A stretch of 64,000 nt of DNA, taken from positions 62,001 through 126,000 of the forward strand of contig NZ_RJKN01000007.1 of the NCBI RefSeq assembly GCF_003751265.1, given 5' to 3'. The position numbers and the translations under genes were made by a program. Source of the stretch: Pseudokineococcus lusitanus (lineage in GTDB: Bacteria > Actinomycetota > Actinomycetes > Actinomycetales > Quadrisphaeraceae). Under the pieces are notes generated by a model that saw only the letters and a list, made by a program, of their open reading frames with translations, was not told the DNA's origin and searched no databases. Shown here in pieces: positions 15,169 through 22,652 of the stretch; the first letter of the stretch is position 1, and each line of letters opens with the position of its first letter.

Positions 15169-17138
15169 ATGCCCCTGCCCGCCCAGCGCCCCGCCCGACC
15201 TCCCACGCTCGTCGTCGTCGGCGCGGGCCCCACCGCCGTCGGTGTCCTCGAGCGCCTCCTGGCCAACGCCCCCGTGCTGTCCGGGGGGCGACGGGCCCGG
15301 GTCCACCTCGTCGACCCCTTCCCGCCCGGCGGCGGCCGGGTCTGGCGCTCCGAGCAGCCCGACCTGCTCCGCGCCAACTCGCTCGTGGGCGACGTGACCG
15401 TCCTGCCCGACGCCTCCGTGCACGTCGAGGGGCCGGTCGGCGCAGGCACGACGCTGGCGGAGTGGGTGCGGGAGGTCGCCGCCGCCCGCCCCGACGACGA
15501 CCCCGTCGGCCGCGAGGCCCGGCGCCTGACGCCCGCGTCCTTCCCCTCCCGTCCGCTCGTCAGCGCCTACCTCGGCTGGGTGCTCGAGCAGGTGGTCGCC
15601 GACGCCGCGCCGTGGCTGGACGTCCGGCACCACGCCGCCCGCGCGGTCGACCTCGCGGACGGGCCCGACGGCGCCGTCGTCCGGCTGGCCGACGGCACCC
15701 TGCTCGCCGCCGACGTCGTGCTCCTCGCGCAGGGGCACCTCGACGCCCGCCCCACGGCCGCGGAGCGGGAGCTGGCCGCCGACGCCGCCCGCCACGGCCT
15801 CACCTACGTGCCCACCGCCTACACCGCCGACGCCGACCTGTCGGTCGTCCCGGCGGGCGAGGACGTCCTCGTGCGGGGCGCCGGGCTGGCGTTCGTCGAC
15901 CTCGCGGTGCTGCTCACCGGCGGCCGCGGCGGCCGCTTCGAGCGGGGGGACGACGGCCGGCTGCGGTACCTGCCGTCGGGGCGCGAGCCGGTCCTCCACG
16001 TGGGGTCGCGCCGCGGCGTCCCCTACCGCTCCAAGCTGGGCTACCCGTGGGCGGGACCCCCTGTGCCGCTGCGCTTCTTCACCCCCGCCGCCGTCGACGA
16101 GGCCCTCGGCGACCGGCAGGTCGACCTCCGCGCCGACCTCGCCCCGCTCGTGGCGCGCGAGCTGGCGTGGGCGCACTACACCGAGCTCTTCCGGACCTCG
16201 CCCGGGCGGACCGCCGTCGGGTGGGACGACTTCGCCGAGGCCTTCGTGGCCGCCGGCGACCGCACGGCCGAGCGGGCCCTCGTCGAGCGGTCCGTCCCGG
16301 ACCCGCGCGACCGGTTCGACCTCGCCGCCCTCGACCGGCCGCTGGCCGGACGCCGGCTCGACGACGCCGCGTCGCTGCAGGAGGCCGTCCGGGAGCACGT
16401 GCGCGCCGACCTGGAGCGGGCGGCCGACCCCGCCTTCTCCTCCGACGCCGCGGTGTTCACCGCGCTGCTGCGCTGCCACGGGACGGTCGCGGCGCTCGTC
16501 GCCGCCCGTCGGCTCACCCCCCGCTCGGAGGCCGAGGACGTCTCCGGCTGGTGGACGAACCTCTTCAGCTACCTCGCCAGCGGTCCGCCCGGGCCACGCC
16601 TGGAGGAGCTCCTCGCGCTGTCCGAGGCGGGCCTGCTGCACTTCCTCGGCGCCGAGACCGAGGTCGGGCTCGACGAGGCGGCCGGTGTCTTCACGGCCCG
16701 CTCGGCGAGCCGGCCCGGTACGACGACGGCGCGCGTCCTCGTCGACGCCCGGCTGCCGCAGCCGGACGTCACGGCGACGACCGACCCGCTCGTCGCGGGC
16801 CTGCTCGCCCGCGGCGCCGCCCGCGAGCGCACCAGCGCCGACCCGGGCGCCGAGGGCGGGGCCGGCGCACGGGCCGGCTCGACGTCGACACGGCGCTGCA
16901 CGTCGTGACGGCGGACGGCACGCCGCACCCGCGCGTCCTCGCCGCCGGCTTCTGGACGGCGGGGGCGCAGGTCGCGGCCTTCGCCCGCCCCGGCACCGAC
17001 GCCCCCTTCTTCCGGCAGAACGACGCGCTGGCGCGCCGGCTGTGGCGGGCGCTCGACGCCGGCCACGCCGGGGGCCCGGGTCGGCCGGACCACCTCGGGG
17101 ACGCCGTCCTCGCCACCGCCGCCGGAGGAGCCCGATGA
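15169..17138 (+). pseudogene. FAD/NAD(P)-binding protein, frameshifted near 16870
   Basis: Large flavoprotein of the FAD/NAD(P)-binding (NAD_binding_9-like) family. The N-terminal 'TLVVVGAGPTAVGVLERLL' is the dinucleotide-binding site. From ATG 15169 (GGGAG upstream) the frame runs to a stop at 16906-16908. The expected C-terminus continues in another frame ('LDVDTALHVVTADGTPHPRV', 'AAFARPGTDAPFFRQNDALA') to a stop at 17136-17138 that overlaps the next ATG by 4 bp. A one-base loss between about 16855 and 16880, in a G/C-rich run, explains this. It may be a sequencing error or a true mutation. The intact protein would have ~656 residues. Confidence 0.75.
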
Positions 17139-17623
17139 CCACGACCGCCCTGCTGACGGACACCTTCCGCGAGGTGATGGCCGGCGTCTGCACGCCCGTG
17201 TCGGTCGTCACGACCCTGACCGGCGGGGCGCCGCACGGCACGACCGTGAGCGCCTTCGCGTCCCTGTCGCTCGACCCGCCCATGGTGCTGGTCTCCCTCG
17301 ACCGCCGCTCCGACCTGCTGCGCCGGCTGCCGGAGGGCGGCCGCTTCGGCCTCAACGTCCTCGGCAGCGGGCAGGCGCCCCTCGCCGCGGCCTTCGCCCG
17401 CAAGGGCGACGACAAGTTCGCGGGCGTCGCCTGGGACGTCGAGGACGGGGCGCCCCGGCTGGCGGGCTGCCCCGGCTGGCTGGCCTGCACCGTGGCCGCC
17501 CGCGTCGACGGCGGTGACCACGTCGTCGTCCTCGGGCAGGTCCGCGCGGCCGCCGCGGACGGCGGCGCGCCGCTCACGTACTTCGCCCGGTCCTTCGGCA
17601 CCCACCGGGCCCTCGTCGCCTGA
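17135..17623 (+). CDS. flavin reductase (FMN-binding split barrel)
   Basis: A 162-residue flavin reductase of the HpaC/DIM6-NTAB family, with 'FREVMAGVCTPVSVVTT', 'GTTVSAFASLSLDPPMVLVS' and 'RFGLNVL'. These enzymes supply FMNH2 to two-component monooxygenases, here probably the LLM proteins encoded divergently. The ATG overlaps the restored stop of the upstream flavoprotein, which supports the view that the upstream gene is frameshifted rather than naturally shorter. Confidence 0.88.
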   Translation: MTTTALLTDTFREVMAGVCTPVSVVTTLTGGAPHGTTVSAFASLSLDPPMVLVSLDRRSDLLRRLPEGGRFGLNVLGSGQAPLAAAFARKGDDKFAGVAWDVEDGAPRLAGCPGWLACTVAARVDGGDHVVVLGQVRAAAADGGAPLTYFARSFGTHRALVA

Positions 17624-17652
17624 GGCGGGCGGCCGAGCGGGAGGGCCGCGGC

Positions 17653-19278
17653 TCAGCGCAGCTCGCGCACCGGCCCGACGGCGGAGGTCGCCAGGCGCAG
17701 CCGCGTCGGCGCCCCGGCGGGGGCCCCGGGCACGCCGTCGCGGACCGAGACGGCCAGCGCCGCGACGTCGTAGGTGCCGGCGCCGTCGTCGCGCTGGTCG
17801 TTGACGACGAGCCGCACCGTCGTCCCCAGACCGCGCAGGGAGGTCCGCGTCGCCGTCGTGACGGCGGGGGCCGAGGCGCTGATCCCGCGGCCCAGGACGG
17901 ACGCGACGCCGTCGGGCCCGAGGAGGCCGGCCTGGAGCCCGCCCGTCAGCACGCCCAGCAGCGGCCCCAGTTCGAGGCCGGCGAGCACCCGCACGGTCGC
18001 CGTGCCGGCCAGCACCTGCGTGAGCGTCCCGCGGACCGTGAGGACCTCGACGGGCAGGCCCAGGAGCCTCGCGCCGACGTCGACGCGGACCTGGGCCGCC
18101 CCCAGCGCGGTCGCGAGCGCCGTCTGCAGGTCGAGGGCGTACGCGCGCACGAGCGCGTCGACGCGGGCCTCGACGACGGCGACGAGCGCGGGGTCGAGCA
18201 CGAGCTCGGTGCCGGGGGCCCGGCCGTCCAGGCCGCCCTGCACGAGGCGGGCGAGGTCGACGGTGACGGTGCCGGCCTGGAGGTCGACGACGACGTCCGT
18301 GCCCTCGCCGAGGCGGGTGCGGAGGACGGGGGCCAGGGCGCCGGCGACGTCGACGTCCACCGCGACGGCGACGCGGACGTCGGCCACGGGCCCCAGGAGC
18401 GCCAGCGTGCTCGTCAGGGTGGGGGCCAGGGCGCCGGCCAGCTGCTGCTCCAGCGCTCGGACGGCGGCCGTCGCCGAGGCCGTCGCCGAGGTCACGGTGG
18501 AGGCCACGACGGGCACCGCCGGGGTGGCGAGCCGTCCGCGCAGGCCGGCGACGCCGTAGTCGCGGCGCAGCCACGGACGGCCCTCGGCCAGCTCGCAGCC
18601 GTCGAGGGCCGCCGTGCTGGCCAGCGCCCCCACCTCGAGGCGGAGGCCGGCGAGGTCGGCGGCGCCGGGCGCGAGCGCGGCGAGGTCGAGCACCGCGGGG
18701 CCGGGCAGGGCGCCGGAGGGCACGCTGCCGGTGGTCCCCGACGTCCGGACGACGCCGGCGTCGGTGACGGCCCCCGTGGCCGCGGCGGCACGCCCGGTGC
18801 TCGAGGCGCGGGCCTGCTGCTCGAGCACCCCCGCGGCCTGGCCGGCGGCCGGGAGCAGCACGAGGTCGGTCGTCCCCGTCGACGCCGTCCGCAGCGCGGT
18901 GACGCCGAGGGTCGCCGCGTAGCCGTCGCCGCCGACGGACCGGGCCGAGGCCGGGTCGGGCACCGGGCTGCTGCCCGCCGTCCCGGCGTGCGTCGTCCGG
19001 ACGCCGCGCAGCGCCACGACGTCGTCGAGCGGCGTGCCGAGCAGGGTGCCCTGGAGGAGACGGCTCTGCGCGGCCGTGCTCCAGCGGTACGGGGTGCGGC
19101 AGTCGCGCGCCACGCCGAGGCCCGGCAGGGCCCGCACGTGCTCGGTGTCGAGCCAGGCGGCGTCGCTGAGCGCGACGGGGGCGGCCGTCCCCGGGTCGTC
19201 GCCGAGGGCGGGCAGGACGCCGACGACGAGGGCCGCCGCCGCGGCCGCCGCGGTGACGAGGAGCAGCCGGGCCCTCAC
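17653..19278 (-). CDS. choice-of-anchor-G-like secreted surface protein
   Basis: A 541-residue exported protein. A short basic start and ~20 hydrophobic residues form the signal peptide. The mature part is Ala/Val/Leu-rich, with segments such as 'DYGVAGL', 'LDLAALAPGAADLAGLRLEVGAL' and regular ~60-residue Val/Leu/Asp stretches that look like repeated beta structure. It resembles the actinobacterial choice-of-anchor G family, which sits beside SipW-type peptidases, but no clear C-terminal anchor is visible (it ends VGPVRELR). GTG 19278 overlaps the preceding stop. It is the last gene of the surface operon. Family assignment is moderate. Confidence 0.6.
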   Translation of the reverse strand: MRARLLLVTAAAAAAALVVGVLPALGDDPGTAAPVALSDAAWLDTEHVRALPGLGVARDCRTPYRWSTAAQSRLLQGTLLGTPLDDVVALRGVRTTHAGTAGSSPVPDPASARSVGGDGYAATLGVTALRTASTGTTDLVLLPAAGQAAGVLEQQARASSTGRAAAATGAVTDAGVVRTSGTTGSVPSGALPGPAVLDLAALAPGAADLAGLRLEVGALASTAALDGCELAEGRPWLRRDYGVAGLRGRLATPAVPVVASTVTSATASATAAVRALEQQLAGALAPTLTSTLALLGPVADVRVAVAVDVDVAGALAPVLRTRLGEGTDVVVDLQAGTVTVDLARLVQGGLDGRAPGTELVLDPALVAVVEARVDALVRAYALDLQTALATALGAAQVRVDVGARLLGLPVEVLTVRGTLTQVLAGTATVRVLAGLELGPLLGVLTGGLQAGLLGPDGVASVLGRGISASAPAVTTATRTSLRGLGTTVRLVVNDQRDDGAGTYDVAALAVSVRDGVPGAPAGAPTRLRLATSAVGPVRELR

Positions 19279-20168
19279 GCCGCGCCGTCCGTCCGGCGGC
19301 GGGCGGGGCGGGCGCGCAGCAGCAGGCCCGCGCCCAGCGCGCCGCCCGCGAGGAGGAGGGCGGGCAGCGCCTCGGCGCCCGTCCGGGCGAGGCGGGAGGG
19401 CAGCGAGGGGCGCGCCGGCGCGGCGGGGCCCGCGGACGGCGGGCCCGCGGGGACGGGGCGCGCGACGGGCACGGCGGCCACGGGCGCGGCGGTACCGGGC
19501 GTACCGACGGGGGCGGGCGTCGTCCCGGTCGTCGGCGTCGCCCCGGGGGCGGCCGACGGGGGAGGGGGCGTCGGGGAGGGCGAGGGCGCGGGACCGCCGG
19601 CGGGCGGGTCGAGCCGGTCGCCCACCGCGGTGATGCCGACGCCGACGTCCGACCGGGCGCCCTGCAGCTCGTCGGGGGCGTCGGCGGGCAGGCCGACCGT
19701 CAGGAGGAGGTGCTCGCCGTCCGTGCGGTCGAGGTGGCGCTCGACGAGCGCGACGGCCGGGTCGACGTCGGCGAGCCGCTGCGGCGGCACGGGCCGACGG
19801 TGCCCGGCGGCGCAGCGGGGACGGTCCGGGGCCGACGCCGCGTGCAGGCCCTGCTCCACCCCCTGCCAGGCGACGGCGCAGGACTCCAGCTCGACGACGA
19901 GGCCGCGCGGGTGCTCGACGAGGGGGCCGGCGGCCCACAGGCGCACCTGCAGGTCGCCCTCGGGGGCGCCGTCGAGGGCGGCCTCCACCGTCCAGTGCAC
20001 CTGCTGGCCGGGCGCGATGCTCGACAGCGCCGTGGGGTCGACGGTGGAGCGCACGCGGAGGACGTCCGCCGGCTGCGCGGGGGCGGTGGTCGCGGCGGCG
20101 GCGGGGGCGAGGAGCAGGCCCCCGAGGGCGGCGGCCGCGACGCCGGCGAGGGCCGCGCCCGCGCTCAC
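19275..20168 (-). CDS. LARTG-anchored surface protein
   Basis: A 297-residue secreted protein. It has an N-terminal signal peptide, a ~160-residue globular domain with Cys residues, a long Pro/Ala/Thr-rich stalk (about 195-250), then LARTG, a hydrophobic segment 'LPALLLAGGALGAGLLL' and an Arg-rich tail. LAxTG in place of LPxTG is the usual target of class E sortases in high-GC actinobacteria, so the protein should be covalently attached to peptidoglycan. It overlaps the signal peptidase gene by GTGA and the next gene likewise. No enzymatic domain is recognised. Confidence 0.7.
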   Translation of the reverse strand: MSAGAALAGVAAAALGGLLLAPAAAATTAPAQPADVLRVRSTVDPTALSSIAPGQQVHWTVEAALDGAPEGDLQVRLWAAGPLVEHPRGLVVELESCAVAWQGVEQGLHAASAPDRPRCAAGHRRPVPPQRLADVDPAVALVERHLDRTDGEHLLLTVGLPADAPDELQGARSDVGVGITAVGDRLDPPAGGPAPSPSPTPPPPSAAPGATPTTGTTPAPVGTPGTAAPVAAVPVARPVPAGPPSAGPAAPARPSLPSRLARTGAEALPALLLAGGALGAGLLLRARPARRRTDGAA

Positions 20169-20683
20169 GCCCGCACCGGGCCGCGGGCGTCCTCGCGGCG
20201 CGGCCAGGAGGTCACGACGACGAGGGCGGCCGCCGCGAGCGTGAGCGCGCCCATGACCGGCGGGGTGCGCACGCGCTCGAGCCACGCGCCGACGGCGGGG
20301 GCGGACCACAGCACGCGGCCGACGCGGGTCACGGCGTAGGGCGCCGGGTCGTCCGAGGCGTTGGCGTCGCCCCGCAGGACGAGCTGCACGCCGCCGGCGA
20401 CCGACGGGTCCGGCGTCGCCCGGACCACGCGGTGGGTGATGGGCAGCGAGCCGTCGCCGCGCTGCACGGTCACGACGTCCCCGGGCCCGACGTCGGCCGC
20501 GGCCACGTCCTGCACGACGGCGACGGCGCCCGTGGGCATCGTCGGGGCCATCGAGCCCGTCCGGAAGACGACGAGGGTCGAGCCGGTGACCTCGCCGAGC
20601 AGGAGCAGGGCGAGGCAGGCCACCCCCGCGACCGCGGCCAGGGTCAGCCCCAGCTCGCGGACGGTGCGCAGCGCGCGGCCCAT
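20165..20683 (-). CDS. sipW: SipW-type signal peptidase I
   Basis: A 172-residue ER/archaeal-type signal peptidase. It has an N-terminal membrane helix, the catalytic serine in 'FRTGSMAPTMPTG', a histidine (ITHRVV) where bacterial type I peptidases have lysine, 'LRGDANASDDP', and a C-terminal helix. SipW in Bacillus processes the matrix proteins TasA and TapA. Here the upstream gene encodes a protein with a SipW-type signal. Ser/His chemistry and gene order support this role. ATG 20683 lies 52 bp after the preceding stop. Confidence 0.88.
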   Translation of the reverse strand: MGRALRTVRELGLTLAAVAGVACLALLLLGEVTGSTLVVFRTGSMAPTMPTGAVAVVQDVAAADVGPGDVVTVQRGDGSLPITHRVVRATPDPSVAGGVQLVLRGDANASDDPAPYAVTRVGRVLWSAPAVGAWLERVRTPPVMGALTLAAAALVVVTSWPRREDARGPVRA

Positions 20684-20735
20684 GTCGTCGTCCCCTCGTG
20701 GTGCAGGTGCTGGTGCTGGTGCTCGGGCGTGCGGG

Positions 20736-21461
20736 TCAGACGGACTGGCTGTCGAAGGCCCAGACCGGGGAGGCCGCCGTGCCCTGCAGCGCGTCGGGGA
20801 CGCCGGACGGGAGGGTGATGGCGAAGCACAGGTCCACGGGCGTGCCGGGCGCGGAGCTCGTCGCGGCGGGCAGCGCGAGGGCGCCGGTCGCGGAGCCGGT
20901 CGTCAGGGTGGCGCCGGCGGCGGTGAGGGGGGTGCCGAGCCCGGCGCCGGCGAAGGCCGCCGCGTCGCAGGCCTCGCGGGGCACGCCGGCGCGGACGCTG
21001 TAGCGCAGCGCGGAGAAGAGGCCGGCGTCGCTGCCCGCGGCGGCGACGGCGCCGCGGAGGGTCACGGTGCCGGCGACGCTGCCCGTCGTCGCGCGCAGCT
21101 GCATCGGGGCGTGGACGACGTCGCCGGGCGACAGGGTGCGGGCCTTCAGCGGGCTGAAGGTCAGGCCGCCCGCCGCCGCCTGGGTCTCGCGGTCGGCGAA
21201 CTGCGCCGTGCCGCCCGCGCCGTCCCAGACGTTCTGCTGGACCTCGAAGACGGCCGCGGCGACACCGCCCGTGCCGCCCGCCCCGCCGTTGCCGAAGACC
21301 CACTCGGTGTCGGTCCACGACGCGAGGGTGGCCGCCGAGCCGACGCCGAGGACGAGACCGCCGGCGAGCAGGGCGCGCACACGACCGGGCCGACGACGCC
21401 GGGGGGCCGCGGCCGACCAGGTGTAGGCGGGGCTGGTGCGGCTCGCGGTCTGCGTGGACAT
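20736..21461 (-). CDS. SipW-dependent-type signal peptide protein, TasA-like context
   Basis: A 241-residue exported protein. After a basic N-terminus (about residues 1-30) comes 'ALLAGGLVLGVGSAATLASW' then TDTEW, the pattern of the alternate SipW-dependent signal in which cleavage occurs before a short Trp/Thr-rich stretch. The rest is Ala/Gly/Thr-rich with probable beta structure and a conserved Cys pair ('REACDAA', 'VDLCFAI'). It may be a surface or matrix subunit. GGGGGAAG precedes ATG 21461. It is the first gene of the sipW operon. Confidence 0.72.
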   Translation of the reverse strand: MSTQTASRTSPAYTWSAAAPRRRRPGRVRALLAGGLVLGVGSAATLASWTDTEWVFGNGGAGGTGGVAAAVFEVQQNVWDGAGGTAQFADRETQAAAGGLTFSPLKARTLSPGDVVHAPMQLRATTGSVAGTVTLRGAVAAAGSDAGLFSALRYSVRAGVPREACDAAAFAGAGLGTPLTAAGATLTTGSATGALALPAATSSAPGTPVDLCFAITLPSGVPDALQGTAASPVWAFDSQSV

Positions 21462-21783
21462 CGGACTTCCCCCAGGTCGCGGCGGGGGAGGCGTGTCCTC
21501 CGGCGGGCGCCGCACGAGGGACGTCGGCCGCACCGAGCGCTCGGCCACGGTCGTCCACGCTTCAACCACCGGGCGGGACCGTCGGGGGGAGGGCCGGCGG
21601 CGGGAGCCGACGGGTGCCCGCGGCACCCGTCGACGTCAACGGTGGGGCGGGCGGCGGGAGCGCCGGAGAAGGGTGCGTGCTCCGCGGCCGTGGCGCGCGA
21701 CCGGCCGGCCGGGACCTCCGGCGGGTCACCCGGCCGGACCAGCGGGTGGGCCCCCGCCGGGCGGGGCCGGGCGCCGGGCGGGC
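21462..21783 (-). other. 322-bp leader region of the sipW operon
   Basis: No gene is seen. The region holds a strong hairpin at 21608-21632, several GC-rich short self-complementary stretches (for example around 21700-21715), and probably the promoter for the surface operon, although no convincing -35/-10 pair stands out. Confidence 0.5.
21608..21632. terminator. hairpin, 11-bp perfect stem, 3-nt loop
   Basis: CGACGGGTGCC and GGCACCCGTCG flank CGC. No U-tract follows on either strand. It could end the transcript of the small gene at 21784 or act as an attenuator in the sipW leader. Confidence 0.5.
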
Positions 21784-21930
21784 TCAGGTGAGGAGGCCGA
21801 GCAGCCGGTCGAGGACCGGAACGAGCGTGGGGATCAGCGCGGCCACGAGGCCGAGCACGAGGAGGACGGCGAGCAGCCGCGCCCCCGGCGAGAGGCCGCC
21901 GTCGGGGGAGCGGAAGGAGCGGAGGACCAC
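21784..21930 (-). CDS. small membrane protein, 48 residues, unknown
   Basis: Short gene starting GTG 21930 with AGGAGG 6 nt upstream and ending TGA at 21786-21784. The product begins VVLRSFRSPDGG, then has one hydrophobic helix 'LLAVLLVLGLVAALIPTLV' and ends DRLLGLLT. The strong ribosome site and codon bias like its neighbours support it as real. No family is recognised. Confidence 0.6.
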   Translation of the reverse strand: MVLRSFRSPDGGLSPGARLLAVLLVLGLVAALIPTLVPVLDRLLGLLT

Positions 21931-21957
21931 GTCAGACCTCCTCGTCGCGGGTCGCGC

Positions 21958-22239
21958 CTACTCGGCGTCCTCGAGACCGGCCGGCAGGTGGCCGGTGCTC
22001 CTGCGGTAGTACCCGGCGGCGTTGCGCCGGAAGGCGAGGCGGGCGATGCCGACGACGGCGCCCGACAGGACGGCCCAGGCGACCGCCTCCGCCCACGAGG
22101 TCTCGTCCGACTCGGGGTTGAGCGGCGGGTCGTCGCCGTGACGGCTCTTGCGCCACACCGCGCTCAGCACCTTGTTGGCCAGCAGCCCGGTCGCCACGGA
22201 GCCGCCCGTGGCGACCGCCTTCCACATGAGTCCAGCCAT
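21958..22239 (-). CDS. DUF4235 family membrane protein
   Basis: A 93-residue protein with two hydrophobic segments. It has the DUF4235 pattern: 'MWKAVATGGSVATGLLANK' at the start, a Pro/Asp-rich loop, then 'WAEAVAWAVLSGAVVGIARL'. Function of the family is unknown; it is widespread in actinobacteria. ATG 22239 (MAGLMWK) is preferred to longer upstream extensions, because family members start here. Confidence 0.8.
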   Translation of the reverse strand: MAGLMWKAVATGGSVATGLLANKVLSAVWRKSRHGDDPPLNPESDETSWAEAVAWAVLSGAVVGIARLAFRRNAAGYYRRSTGHLPAGLEDAE

Positions 22240-22405
22240 GGCCCGACCCTGCCCCGGCCCTCCGGGCAGGGCAAGCGCTGCGCGGAGGCGCGGGCTCGTC
22301 CGGCCACCGGGAGGAGTGCCCGGGTCGTCACGCCCTGTCCGTCCAGCCACGGTGGGTAGCCAAGAGTGGTCCGTCCGGGTGATGATCTGGCGAGCACGGG
22401 CACGG

Positions 22406-22425
22406 GGGTGACCATCACGTCACCC
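22406..22425. repeat. inverted repeat upstream of the DUF1059 gene
   Basis: GGGTGAC-catcac-GTCACCC, with an outer GGCACG/CGTGCC pair making a longer imperfect stem (about 22399-22433). It lies 48 bp before the GTG at 22473 and could be a regulator site or a hairpin in the leader. Confidence 0.45.
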
Positions 22426-22472
22426 GTCGTGCCCCGACGTACACGTCGCCGGCACCGGCGCTGGAGGCCACG

Positions 22473-22652
22473 GTGAAGCTGTTCCGCTGCGGGGACGTGG
22501 TCCCCGGCTGCGCCGCGACCTTCCGCGCCGTCGAGGAGGACGAGATCCTCGGCGCCGTCGGGGAGCACGCCGTCCGCGACCACGGCGTCCAGCCCGACGA
22601 CGCGATGGTGGCCCGGGTCCGCCGGCTCGTCGTCGTGGAGCCGGAGCCGTGA
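22473..22652 (+). CDS. DUF1059 family small protein
   Basis: A 59-residue protein starting GTG 22473 with GGAGG 6 nt upstream. The sequence VKLFRCGDVVPGCAATF... matches the DUF1059 pattern, with its two conserved cysteines in 'FRCGDVVPGC', then 'DEILGAVGEHAVRDHGV'. Function is unknown. Its stop overlaps the start of the EAL protein by 4 bp, suggesting the two are made together. Confidence 0.82.
   Translation: MKLFRCGDVVPGCAATFRAVEEDEILGAVGEHAVRDHGVQPDDAMVARVRRLVVVEPEP

Noticed and set aside
12322-16908. 1528-codon open plus-strand frame
   Set aside because: Its first ~950 codons lie antisense to the monooxygenase genes and the SAM-IV leader and show the repetitive Arg/Gly/Asp pattern of a shadow frame. 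Only the part from 15169 is a real gene.
22260-22472. Possible c-di-GMP riboswitch before the DUF1059/EAL genes
   Set aside because: The attractive gene context is not matched by the conserved core of class I or II elements; only a short inverted repeat is visible.
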